From Epichloe hybrida (lineage: Eukaryota; Ascomycota; Sordariomycetes; Hypocreales; Clavicipitaceae): a stretch of DNA of 64,000 bases. Within the stretch, counting starts at the first letter, position 1. Each line of letters begins with the position of its first letter. The DNA lies in assembly GCA_019022495.1 (NCBI GenBank), contig JAFEKR010000063.1, positions 101,979-165,978 of the forward strand, given 5' to 3'. Positions 46,962 to 57,961 of the stretch are shown in pieces. The notes below the pieces were generated by a model. It did no database searches. It was not told where the DNA came from and saw nothing but the letters and a program-made list of their open reading frames with translations. The translations under genes were made by a program, and so were the position numbers.

Positions 46962-47111
46962 CACCAGCTTGATTCGCTCATCAAACCTTTTCAGTTCATC
47001 TCCATCATCATCAACCTCAACTTGCCACTTTTTCTTCCACAGCCTCATCAACTCGCACTCACCTCTTCTTCCTCTTCCAAGAACCCCGAATCTCCCACAC
47101 AAACCTTCACA

Positions 47112-47478
47112 ATGAAGTGCTCCATCGCCGCCATCTTCGCCCTGGCCACCGCCGCCATCGCTGCTCCTGCCCCTACCCGTGACGGCGAGCACGGCACCTG
47201 CAAGCACGTCGTCTGCGTCGACGACAACTTGCTCGCTCTCGACGTGGACCTCGACCTGAACCTCCTGGGCCTCCTCGGCCTTGATCTCGGCCTCGACCTC
47301 GACGTCGGCCACCAACGCAAGTGCAAGGCCGTCTACTGCTGCCCTACTAAGTGCGAAGCTGTAAGTCAAATATATCCCCCCCCTTATCGTACTATCACGA
47401 GGCCATTGGATGACGTACTGATGCATTTTTGTCCAGGGCAAGCGCATCCCCGATACTTGCCATGCCTACCGCCAGTAA
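47112..47478 (+). CDS. Small secreted cysteine-rich protein with Asp/Leu-rich core
   Basis: Two exons, 47112-47360 and 47437-47478, phase 0; 96 residues. A clear signal peptide (MKCSIAAIFALATAAIAAP) is followed by a mature chain with seven cysteines: a pair in CKHVVC near the N-terminus, KCKAVYCCPTKC after the middle, and one in the last exon (DTCHAYRQ). Between the cysteine clusters is a ~26-residue stretch of almost only Asp, Leu and Gly (LALDVDLDLNLLGLLG then LDLGLDLDVG). The pattern is not a hydrophobin (eight Cys) or CFEM that I can recognise. The role is unknown; small secreted Cys-rich proteins of fungi often act outside the cell or at the host surface. It has its own TATA box and a CT-rich leader with a CACAATG start context, so expression is likely. 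Confidence 0.82.
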
Positions 47479-49089
47479 GAGCATACGATGCAATTGGGCG
47501 GGTGCAAAACAATGAACAATGAATCATGAGGTGGTTAACAGCCGTGTTACATATTGGGAAGTGCGGATTCCAACAAGGTACAAAAGAAATCTCTACATAC
47601 GGAGGAAGATGAACATGAATGAAATAGGCCGCTCAAAAGTAAAAATCTGGACTGCACATACGATTCGGGGGGGGGGGGCGGAGGTTTGAAGCGCTCTGGA
47701 CGGATCGTCAAGTGTGACTCAACTGCCGTCTCTTACCGAGCCAGATACTTGGGGGGGCAATTGGTCGTAATATTAATATAGTAATTGAGAAAGTCTGATC
47801 GAGCAATGTCTTGGGCGATTGAATGGTGAAAGAAGCTCTGCCCAGACCTTGACCCGAGCCTTATTACATGTACGTTGCAACTGTGCAAGGAAACAAAGTC
47901 GGCACAGAAAACTGAGGGATAAAAAACAAACGTCCCGGCAGTCTCGTCAACAGCCTGCGCACTCTGAAGCAAATGAAATGAGACGCAACGATGTCCGATG
48001 GGCCGGGCCCATATTACAGCCTGTTCGTACATATGGCGCAGTGCGGATTACTCTGTACATACGGACGTATTCGTAGTATACTCCGTAGTTTCATGCTTCA
48101 ATATCATCTTGACGCTATTGCTTGCATAACGATGGTCCCTTGTCAACTTCCCGGCACCACATACCTGCCCCGGGCAATGATGCGGCACGAAAATGTTCGT
48201 ATTTCATTGAGGAGTATAAACCAACGAGGCTGCGTCGGGCTCTGGGCTCTGGAAGCACGAGTCGAAGTTTACGAAAGGGTGAAGAACTGAAGAAAAAAAA
48301 AAAAAAAAAAAAAAAAAAAAAGCCCGACTGAATTCCCCCGCCAATTATGCCGTCTTTGCTGGATGGATGCGCTCACGCTACCCTTTGGAGTGGTTCCTTG
48401 CGTTCCAAGTCCCGAAAGTGGTCCGTCTTGAACGTGGCAACTGGTGATATTACCAGGAGCAGGCTGAATGGATTCAAAGGTCGTGAACAAAGCAAAGATG
48501 GCATGGTGGCATGATGGGAGGAAGTCGTTCGCTTGCGGCTCGTAAACGTGATTAACCCTTTCAGGCTATTTCCCGTCCACAACGCCATCTCAAGATCTGC
48601 GACATCGCAATTAGCCGACTGACCGTAACCGTGACCGTGACCGTGACCGTGCCGGGGCCATCGGCCCGTTGTGTTGTCTCCCCTGCCCGCTTGAAGCCTG
48701 CTTGAAGCCCTGCTTGGAAAAGAACAGGCCCTGGATCCTCCTTATCAACAATGTGTCTTGCAGCTTTTAGCCTGGTGTACGGACTACGGGGAGCTCTGGT
48801 TGCGCGTAGTTTTGCAGGTTTCAGTTTCAGGATACTTCTCGTGGCAGTATTAACACCGGAGGGAGGCCTGGTGGCAGGGAAACGCTGTCACGATGTATTA
48901 TTTAAAGCGATTGCGCTCGCTCATCAACGGAAACCATGGAGCTGGTCCCATCGGCAAAGGCATCACTTTCAACAAAAACAACTTTGTTTCTTCGTTCCTT
49001 GATTCCCTTCTTTCCCTTCTTTCCCTCCTTTCAAAAGGAAAAACCGAGAAATCATTCATTTAATCTCCAATTTATCGTTCCTTCACATC
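47479..49089. other. Intergenic 1.6 kb, promoter of the xylanase
   Basis: It contains a G11-type run near 47667, an A29 run at 48293-48321, CCGTA motifs near 48048-48088, a GTGACC tandem at 48625-48650, and two candidate xylanase-regulator sites (listed). No gene is supported. Confidence 0.55.
48610..48772 (-). promoter_or_regulatory. Two XlnR/Xyr1-type motifs upstream of the GH10 gene
   Basis: GGCTAAT at 48616-48610 and GGCTAAA at 48772-48766, both on the minus strand, match the GGC(A/T)4 motif known for the fungal xylanase activator Xyr1/XlnR. They lie 475 and 320 bases before the xylanase ATG. Function is inferred. Confidence 0.4.
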
Positions 49090-50409
49090 ATGATTTATAC
49101 CACGCTCTTTACCGCCGCTCTGGCCATCAGCGGCACTGCTGTCGCCTCGCCGATGAACAAACATCCGTGGCCCCCTCTGCCTTTCTCTCCGGACCCCAAA
49201 AACAACCCCAATAACCCTAACCCGAACAACCCTCACGTCGCCTTCCCTCCGCCCCCATCTGCGCATCCCGACCCTGACGCCCCAACTGCGCATCCCGACC
49301 CCTCCACCGACCCTGACGTCGCCCCGTCGAATAAACACAAAGACGGGCTGGCACAATGGGCCAAGAGACATGGCAAGTACTGGGGCGTCGCCGTCGACCA
49401 GGGCATCCTGCAGAAACCGGGCATGGCCACCTTCATCGCCCGGGAGTTCAATCAAGTCACCCCCGAGAACAGCATGAAGTGGACTGAAACCGAGCTCCAC
49501 AAGGACCAGTTCACGTTTGACGCTGCCGATTACGTGGTTGACTTCGCGAGGAAGAACAACATGAAGATCCGCGGCCACGCCCTGGTGTGGCACAAGCAGA
49601 TACCCTCGTATGTGACCGACATCAAAGACCGGAAGGTCCTCACGGAGGCGATCCAGAGCCATATCACCAAAGTTGTTGGTCGTTGGAAGGGGCAGATTCA
49701 AGTTTGGGTAACGAGTCCCAGCCAAAAACTAATGCAGCAACACGGTTGAGCAAAAAAACGTCCTGACGTAACTTACTCATCTAGGATGTTGTCAATGAGA
49801 TTTTTGAACAGGACGGATCACTGAGGGACTCGGTCTTTTCCCGCGTTCTGGGAGAGGACTTTGTCCGCATCGCTTTCGAGGCCGCCCATAAAGCCGTGAG
49901 CATCTCCGAGACGCGCGTTGGGAAGGGGTTGTCGAGGTTTCATTTTTTTTTTTTTTTTCTCCCCCTAGTTCTAATGGAAAACTTTTTCTTCTTAGGATCC
50001 CGATGCCAAGCTTTACATCAACGACTTCAACCTTGACGACCCCAACGCCCCCAAGACGAAGGCCATGATCGAAAAGGTTGCCAAATGGAGGCAAGAGGGA
50101 TACCCAATTTCAGGAATCGGCAGTCAATCCCATATCGCCCCGGGCGGTGGTCACCGACACGCGGCTGCTCTCAAGGCTCTGAGTGCTGTTGTGCCCGAAG
50201 TCGCCGTCACCGAGCTCGACATTCCCAACGCCCCCACTGAAGACTACGTTGCCGTCGTCAAGGGCTGCCTCGCCCTGGAGAATTGTGTTAGCCTCACCAG
50301 CTGGGGCGCTGACGACAAAGTCAGCTGGATGCCGGGCAAGAACGCTCTTCTCTTCGACGCTAACTTTAAGCCAAAGAAGGCTTACGAGGCTATCATGAGT
50401 ACCCTTTAG
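49090..50409 (+). CDS. GH10 endo-1,4-beta-xylanase, secreted
   Basis: Three exons, 49090-49707, 49785-49895 and 49996-50409, all phase 0; 380 residues. A signal peptide ([20 protein letters not shown]) is followed by an unusual ~65-residue Pro/Asn/Asp/His-rich segment ([15 protein letters not shown], then two HPDP repeats) and the GH10 barrel: [27 protein letters not shown], the acid/base Glu in DVVNEIF, and the nucleophile Glu in [19 protein letters not shown] is the conserved C-terminal tryptophan region. It cleaves xylan outside the cell. No CBM1 module is visible; the Pro-rich segment takes the place where a linker would be. Two GGC(A/T)4 sites upstream fit carbon-source control. Confidence 0.95.
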
Positions 50410-53400
50410 GTAAGGAGGGGGGGGGCAGATCAAGAAGCCATAGCTATGGTCTGATTTTTTTGTTCTTTGTTTCTTTGTTTTTTTTTTGCCGTGAACATAA
50501 CGACTGAACCCATTGAAAAAGGTTATATCAGAGGGGTCATTTTGGTTGGGGATTAGAAAAAAAAATTAAGAAACTGTTTGTTCTTGGCTGGATCCTTTTC
50601 ATTCTTTACATAGTTGAATTTAGTACATAAAGTTGACGCCTTTCGTCCACTTATGGCGCCTCTTGATCTTGATGCGTGAATGCTTTTCCTACTTCGTGAC
50701 TTGCCGGCCGCATGATTGAGGAGTCACCGAAGACGTCATGGAAAGTGGGAAAAGGTTTACATGCGGCATCATGGCAGTTTTTTTTTTTTTTTTTTTTCAA
50801 AAGTCCCAACGGTCAAGCCATAGACAGGTTAGGTAGGTGGGTACCCTTGTGCGTTTAGATGCAAAGTGTGAACAAACTGCCGGCTCACGATCGGGGAAGT
50901 CACAATTGCCGAGCGATTTGAGCAACTGACTCGGCACCACCTTTGCAACGCAGTCTAGACAGCGCAAAGACGGTCAGGTTTGCTTGCCTCGAGTTGTCTT
51001 CCAGGTGACTGGGTTTCTAAAAGGAAGCCCGTAGCTATCGCGAGATCACAGGTCCAGAACAAAGATTGTTGAAAACGGAGGAAACGCCCCGCATCAGTGG
51101 ACGGCCACATGTACGAGGGGAAAAAAAAAGAAAAAAAAAATAAATCCATGGAAGACGATTACCACGACCTTGTCAGCTATTTGACCATGATCCGAAGCTG
51201 AACACGAGTCGTCGCTTCATCGGCGTCGACGGAGGAGCTTCCGTCTCGCGAATCAGACAACTGCACCCATCTCCCGGTTGATGTGAGGTGCCCAGCGATG
51301 CTTCAAGATGACAATGATTGGGATGCATCGTTTCCAGGGGGTTTGAGCACGCCTCTAGGCACTGTTGTACAATCCGGAGCATTCTTGACTGCTTGTTCTC
51401 ATCGCCGACTTTACCGTCTACTCTAGTCCGTATATGAATCTGCAACTGCTGACTAGCATTATTAAATACGCTTTATATTTCTCTTCCTAAGGCATGTACG
51501 GAACCGAACACGCTGCGATACTCATGGCCTTTGGTGTAACTGCCGTGATGAGGATTGCTTATTAATTATCTGTATGCTTATGATAACGTCTATAAAACTT
51601 ATTATCCTGTAATTTTCAAAATAAAAGGGGGCAATATACGCACACACAACACAAAGACCACACACTACTTAGCGATGGAGGCAGTTAATTAGTTCCATTG
51701 CCCACGGAGCATGCTCCGTGTTGCCACTTCCTATTATCTCATCTCTCTATACTTTCCGACAAAGCTTTGCTACTCACCAAGTGCATTTGTTTTTTCTTTT
51801 TTTGCTCTCCTAAACCCACGACGCCTAGTAGACGAAACAAATCCAGCTTGGCTCTCTAATAGAGCGTTATTACGTAACCCTCTGGCCCTGGAGTCCTGGG
51901 GCAGAGGAACCGTCCCTGGCTGCGGTCATATAGCCTCTGGAAGCTAAAAGGCGTTGTGTTAGAGTCATGATGGCGTGCAATAATTGCCAGAGAAGGAAGA
52001 TCAGAGTCTATACTCCTCTATAATGCTTATGCCGTTAAGACCAATGGGGTAGAATAACTAACGCAAGGAACGTGGAACGTCACTCTCGCATATAGTGCGA
52101 TGGCTATAGCCTCCACGATGCTCTAATTACCGGGGGAAAAAGCCACCCTTATGAGTATCGCGACGAAGGGGGACCTGTCTAGAGAATCTAGGGAGTTTAC
52201 TCCTCGAAGTGACCCGGACAACTCAGCCAGCTTTACCCAACCTGGATAAGATCCGTGTACTACGGAAATCAGGTGAAGAATCCAACGTGTGGACAATTCT
52301 TTCCCCACTCCAAGACAACGGTCGAGGCACAGCCTGCGGCAAAAGACCGCGTACATGTATGCGGCCTTGGGGGGGCATCTTTTAACTTGCTCACGTTCTC
52401 AAACCGTCAAATTCTCCGCCGTTGAACCGCTTTGGGCTTATACACTCAGATCTTCCTTTTTAGGCTCATGGTCCCTGTTTTACCATCGGCCGGGCATGCT
52501 TTGTCCGACGTCGTCGCCGCTCATAGAAAATTTTCCCAAGGGCTGCCCCCCTAGAACACCTCGCGCAGAGGGTTGTGTCCTGGCTGCCCGCCTACAATGG
52601 GTGACACGTTTCCGTATCCATGTTGGTTTGGACGATTGTCCGCGAGATCACATGGGCTTACTACGTCGGCGGGGGAAACAACCTTGGGCTAGCAAGGGTC
52701 TCTCTGGCCTTTGCCGAGTTCAAGTTTCGCGAACTGCTCGCGTGGACAAACAGTTCACCATCGAAACTGTAGTCCGAGTGCCATCTGCGCAACTAAATCA
52801 CCTTGGCTGATGGTGACTGGTAAATTGTGGAAACAGGATGCGTTCTTCCAGGGAACTCACACAGTGCCAGTTCCAAAAAAAAAAAAAAAGGAGGACCAAG
52901 GACAAACTGCAGGTCATGAACATTCTCGTGTGACCTTGGTCTGCGTTGAAAACCACGTTTCAAGTTTATATACAATGCCATAATCTTGTAAATCCCTACT
53001 AGGAACCAGAGTGTCACGCCAAATACAATGTTTCTCACGGACACTTGACGTTTTGCCAGGGATAAGCTGATGGAAGTCCACGCGATCGGACGCGGGCAAA
53101 CGGGCAGTGCTGTCAAATTTATATACCTTCTACTGTATTACCGTGTCACCAACGTGCCATTCACACGCTCCATCATGACTTGTGCTTTGCCGCGTCGAGT
53201 CTCGACTTGCCGTCTAGCTTCACTTCTCTTGCCTGTGCCCATCACATATCAACGAGGTTAGCTAAGCTGCCAACTTTCTCACGCATGACCATGCTTATCC
53301 CCCAACACTTAAAATCCAACTTTAAGGGTTGGGCCGTGATAAACCGACCCCCCCCCCCCCCCCGTGGATAACGAGGTCTGACGATTTGGCTGGAAACTCT

Positions 53401-55122
53401 CGGAGGCACCTCCAGCTCGCATCGCCCAATCATGAGGCAAGGGCCTCCGCAGGCAAAAACGGTAAAATACGGATCCGTATACCCCAAACAAAGATTACAG
53501 GTCAGTTCTGTAATGGTAGGGAGGGGAGAAGGGGGGGCATTTCGGGATGATTTTTGCCCTGAATCATACGATTCAACAGTCAAAGCATGCATGCAGCATA
53601 GTACGGATTATTCCCCGATCAACTCCCACTTGAGCCTTCCGTCCCGCGTTCCGGTGCTGGAACAAGCGGCCCCGGGAAGGAAAAAAGGGTGGAGATGAAA
53701 GATGGCGTGTTACTGCGCCCATCTGCGCCCAAACTATTACTCATTACAGAGTAGTCCGTAGTAAGGGGATGAAGGGAGAATGGCCAGCTTTATGTACCGT
53801 GTGTCTTTATCACTGCGGAGACACCTCCGTCCTCCGCCATTGCCGTGACCAGCTGGATTTTCCTGCGGAGGGTCCAGGAAAACCTTTTGTGCAAACAGGA
53901 TCTGGGCATAAGTCATAATGCTCAGTTTCAAGAGGGGGGCGGCGGCTGGGAGACGACAAATGCGTGCTGATGTGTCATCATTGTCCAGGGCCAGCCGGCA
54001 AACCCAAGAATCGAAACAACTCACCAACATGACCGATGTTCTTATTGGTCTCAGTCTCGGTCTCGGCCGCCGTTCATTTGTCCAGCGAACGGCCGGAATG
54101 GCCTCCGGAGCGCTGTCCAATGACATATCGCGAACCTCTCCGACTCCGAGGCCGCCACCACAAGGGCAGGCATCGACTTGCCGCGTGCATAATATACTTT
54201 ATCCCCTCTTTCCTTGCTAATACCTAACTCGCTTAATTCCCCCTATTATGTATGTAAATTTGTAAAATAATTCGGGGGGGGGGGGTGTACTGTAATATTA
54301 CCCCTCCCTCGATTGTATTGGCAACCTTCCGCTCCGCGATTTGTCACGTACAAGTAAGCCGTATCTGGCGGCAATCACGGGTCCTGTACGCGAATTTGAA
54401 CACGTTGCCGGACTCTGAGACGGATGGCCAATGCCCGTCCGTCTAATGATAAAGCCGGGGGTCGCGGCATCCTGAGGGGAATAACTCGGGCCGCGGGAAA
54501 AAAAAAAAAAAAAAAAAGTCTCCGACTGCAATAAGCCGAGATTCAGAGCGGACAAGATTTGTGGCTGACGCCTCCCTGGAAAAAGAGACAACAGCAACCG
54601 CAACAAGGCTCGAGCATGGTTCATTGCTAGCCCCATGCTCATTAGTAGAGCAAACAAGCATAATCATGCTGATTCCCGGAGGACCCTCGGGGAAGTGCTC
54701 CCGGAGGATGGAATCCAAAACCGGGAACCCAGAGCCGGAAACCCGGAGCCGGGAACCCAGAACCAGCTTTCATTGGCAAAATGCGACTCCACGCACTGGG
54801 ATATATAGTCACCATACATGGTCGTTTGTTCGTTCCTCGTCCCACCTGAGTGAGGTCTTCACCCTAAGAAACAGGTACCAAACAACAAATAAGGTCAGTA
54901 TCCAGAGGCTTTCCAAGCCTGGGGCGTTCAAAACTCGACAAAACCGACGCGTGGAAAAAAAAAAAAAAAAGACACCCAACTTCATTGCCGAGTTCAAGTC
55001 CTACATTTCAATACGACTCACGCTTCCGTCAGACCCGACTGGCCTGCCAGGCCGCTACAGAGAGGGACAGAACAGACAGAACAGACAAACAGACAGGCAG
55101 ACAGAGAGACAGATAGAAAACC
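50410..55122. other. Intergenic 4.7 kb with AT-rich patches and a zinc-cluster relic
   Basis: No intact gene is supported. It holds T- and A-runs (50781-50797, 51121-51140, 52875-52889, 54499-54517, 54956-54970), a C16 run at 53348-53363, AT-rich patches at 51450-51700 and 51960-52130, a Zn2Cys6 relic (listed) and an ACAG/GACAG-rich leader just before the bZIP ATG (55060-55120). A 173-codon ORF at 52289-52810 has no recognisable feature. Confidence 0.55.
51970..52011 (+). pseudogene. Zn2Cys6 zinc-cluster relic
   Basis: The reading MMACNNCQRRKIRVY matches the first half of a fungal zinc cluster (ACxxCRxRKxKC) but with Val where the third cysteine should be, and stop codons soon after. It sits in an AT-rich patch with no open frame, so it looks like the remains of a decayed regulator gene. 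It is short, so chance cannot be excluded. Confidence 0.4.
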
Positions 55123-56159
55123 ATGTCAGCTATAAACACATGTCCGGATGCATACTTCTGGACGGACCAGTCGCTGGACGACTTCGTGCCCTTTGGCACA
55201 GACGACAGCCCCGTGTCCGGGATACCGCAGCATCACCATCACTTGTCCGGACCTCCGATGCCCCAGCACGTCGTTGCCCTCCCGCCCTACCCCACGCAGT
55301 TCATCAACCACGACATCAAGCACAGCTGGCATCCGTTCCCGCCGCAGCCCGAAGGAGAATTCTTCCTCCATACCCCCCCTGGCACGTCAGGCTCCAACGA
55401 AACCACCCCGAGGGCCCCTCCAACGGCGTCACCGGCCCCCGGCCCCGGCCCCGGCCCAGGCGGCCCGGGACACTCTCCGCCCGGGGAGACAGCCCGGGGA
55501 GACAAGTCCCCCCCCCGCAACCACCGACGAGGTCGCCGACAGCCCAGAGTGCATCATCGGGCCAAGGCCAAGCAGGCGCGGGGGACGAGGCACGACGACC
55601 AGCGCGGGTTTCAGAAAGGCCGGCCGCGACGCCCTGGAGCGCAACCGCCTGGCAGCAACCAACTTTCGCAAGAGGACAAAGGAGTCCGCTCGCAAGCTCG
55701 AGTCGGCAAAGGCCACGTTGGAGAGCAAGAACCGGGAGCTGCGGTCCGAACGCTCCGAGCTCTCCTGCGAGGTTCTCCGGCTCAAGAACGATTTGATGCT
55801 CCACGCGCCATGTCACGACGACAAGATTGATATTTGGATCAAGAGAGAGGCGCACAATTATATCCAGGAGCTTGTGTCCGACGAGCAGCAGCAGCAGCAG
55901 CAGCAGCAGCCGCCGCCGCCGTACGTGAATGATCCCGGCCCCTTTGAAAGCTTCTTCGGTAAGTCGGTTTTTTTTTTTTTTTCCCTCCCGCCGGGGGGAC
56001 GGGTTTGTTTTCTCCCCTTGAATACACCCTGATCAAGAGAGAAAAAAAATAAAAAAAAACTAAGTGGTCCCAGTTCCTTTCTCGAACGAGTTCCTGAGCC
56101 GTTGCCGCTTTAACCTGCTTAGCGCCCGAGCCTTCCTAAGCAATCCTCAGCTGTCCTAA
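55123..56159 (+). CDS. ATF/CREB-type bZIP transcription factor with apparent frameshift
   Basis: Starts MSAINTCPDAYFWTDQSLDD. The N-terminal half (Pro/Gly/His-rich) and the bZIP half lie in different frames; the switch fits the C9 run at 55508-55516, where eight C would join them. The basic region is RNRLAATNFRKRTKE, with the Asn-x2-Ala-x3-Arg bZIP pattern, followed by a leucine-zipper-like heptad stretch (SKNRELRSERSELSCEVLRL) and the conserved block HDDKIDIWIKREA of this subfamily. A polyglutamine tract (eight Gln) then polyproline follow. The end is uncertain: splicing GTAAGT (55959) to an acceptor at 56073 gives a 306-residue protein ending at 56159 with all phases consistent; without splicing the frame stops at 56032. 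Nuclear regulator; targets unknown. Confidence 0.8.
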
Positions 56160-57153
56160 GCAATCCTGAGCATCCTGAGCTGTCCTATGCAGCCCCATGA
56201 GCAGCCATGAGTTATTCGAATTATTCAAAATCCGAATAGTACACGTAGCCTCTGCGCAGATTCACTGCCTTATGCGCGGCGGCTACCTAGAATCAGTCAG
56301 TTAGGGCGCAGCAAGAAACTTGTCCCCGTTTTGTTTCTCGCACATACCATGAGAGAAGTTCATGGAAGATTTTCCATATGAACTTGGGGCACTTGGGTAC
56401 GTGCTGTCTTCCTGAGGCGCTAATGACATGGCAGGCAGCAGGCATTGCAAAACTTCACATGATTCATTCGCAATGAAAGTATTCCGACAGCCGCGGAAAG
56501 ACACAGCATGCTACGCAGTCTAGCGCAAGGTGTATTGCTCCCTGGAGAAGTTTGTAGCGGGGAAATTGTCGTAATGGATCACAAAAACGATTCGAATCCA
56601 ACCCCATGATGAAAGTAACTTGTTTTCTTTTTTCTAAAGATGAGGTGCGTTGTTTTAATCATAATAATTTAGCATTATGAAGCCTTATGAAACTTTCTAG
56701 CGCGGGGCTCAGTAATAGTATTAGAAGCTGGTCAGATGCTAGTTCCTATTTGCCACTGGCTAGAATAATGGATGGTGCTTATGATTTTTCTACCCCTCTT
56801 TATTTATTAATATAGATTTATGTATTAATCATCATCTTCTATTCTTCCCGTTCTTTGACATCGCCTGCATCATTCCACAGACCTGATGGGTCCCCCTTTT
56901 TTTTTTTCGAACGGAAGCGGGTTGGCCAACGTCAAATCTGCGAAAAAGGTTGATTGTCGACAACTTCGGGGATGAGACTTGGGTCAAGATATCAGCTGGA
57001 TGGGACGCCCTGGAAGCCATTTGTAACACATTGTGTTGACTATGAGTACGACTAATACGTAGAATTCAGCCATGGTTCAACCGATTCATAGTTGTGTTTA
57101 CGGCAGAGGAGTACTGCGCGCTTGTATCGGGCTCGCGTCAATGTAGCGGCGAC
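56160..57153. other. Intergenic 1 kb, no gene seen
   Basis: Starts with a short CCTAAGCAATCCTGAGCTGT-like repeated stretch (56130-56190). AT-rich from ~56620 to 56860. A minus-strand ORF at 56832-57029 has a faint retroelement-like segment, discussed under rejected items. Confidence 0.5.
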
Positions 57154-57961
57154 TCAAATCCCTTTAGACAATACAAAGTATAGCCAAGGGTAATAGCATG
57201 TCTCATTATCCACTTCGTCCAGGACTAAAGGCAGGTATTTGGCGCGCCATTCGTCTTGAATCTCGCCGTTGAAGCCAGGCGAATTCAGATCTACGCGTCG
57301 CGCCTTGCAAAATTCCCAATAGCTGGGGTACCATCCGGCCTGGGCCCAATCGATGACAGCAACAACTGTTGGGTCTGGTCCCGTAGAGAGCATGATATTC
57401 GGGGCGACAAGGTCTGCATGGGTGAAGACGATAGCAGAACGCTGGGCAATGTCGATGCCACAGGCGTTTTGAAATTGCTCGACAGCATCTAGTCCTTCGA
57501 ACGGGCCGACAAGCTCCGGGCGATGTTGAAGAAAGATGTCGTTCAGCGGTTGTCGGCCTAGACTACCTATTCACCTCATTCAGTAAATGGACTTTCCCGA
57601 CGTATTTTGCCGTCCGCACTACCCACCTATATAGCATTCACGGCCGTCTTGGGGCAAGCTTCTCCAAGAAGCGACCATGGCCCTCAGCTGGCTGCAGACA
57701 GAGCGCTTGTCTGCCTCGTCTAGGATATGCCCATCGCTCTTGTAAAGTGTCGCCCTGGATCAGCTGCATGTAAATGAAACCCTGTCCTCCGTCCACGATC
57801 CAGCCGAAGACTTCAGGGATAGGGACGTGGCCACACGATTTCTCGCGAACCATGATTTGGGTTTTGGCCTCATGAACCGTTACATCTGCCCCGTACTTGA
57901 CGATGAGACCAAGTGACGGTATGCGTACTGGGGGCGGCCGGTTGAAGTTCTCGGCACGCAT
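57154..57961 (-). pseudogene. APH-family phosphotransferase, single frameshift
   Basis: Two exons, 57961-57627 and 57566-57154; 248 residues after removing one base. The kinase-like fold shows VPIPEVFGWIVDGGQGFIYM (hinge region; core PEVFGW), the catalytic loop FTHADLVAPNIML (H-x-D-x4-N), and VIDWAQAGWYPSYWEF, the metal-binding segment of aminoglycoside-phosphotransferase-like proteins common in fungi. At about 57733-57740 (GAGCGATGGGCAT) an extra base breaks LQERW from ILDEADKRSVCSQLR; exon length is exactly one base over the phase expected. No long homopolymer is present there, so a true mutation is more likely than at the other breaks. The first ~40 residues usual in the family are missing, so the 5' end may also be lost. 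Substrate unknown. Confidence 0.72.

Larger units (their letters stand above)
44771..47111. other. Intergenic 2.3 kb, partly AT-rich, no gene seen
   Basis: It contains a hexamer tandem (listed), a T-run near 44961-44982, CCGTA motifs (45017, 45334, 45660, 46075), an AT-rich stretch 45650-46150 that may be an eroded, RIP-affected insertion, an A32 run at 46301-46332, a C-run near 46400 and a G12-type run near 46601. No supported coding sequence. Confidence 0.55.

Noticed and set aside
52289..52810. 173-codon ORF in the 4.7 kb gap
   Set aside because: No recognisable domain; the surrounding sequence looks like decayed DNA. Could be revisited with a protein search.
56832..57029. Possible copia-type retroelement remnant (HPADILTQVSSPKL on the minus strand)
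   Set aside because: It faintly recalls the NPADxLTK motif near the RNase H end of copia elements, but only about ten residues fit and no other pol motif is nearby.
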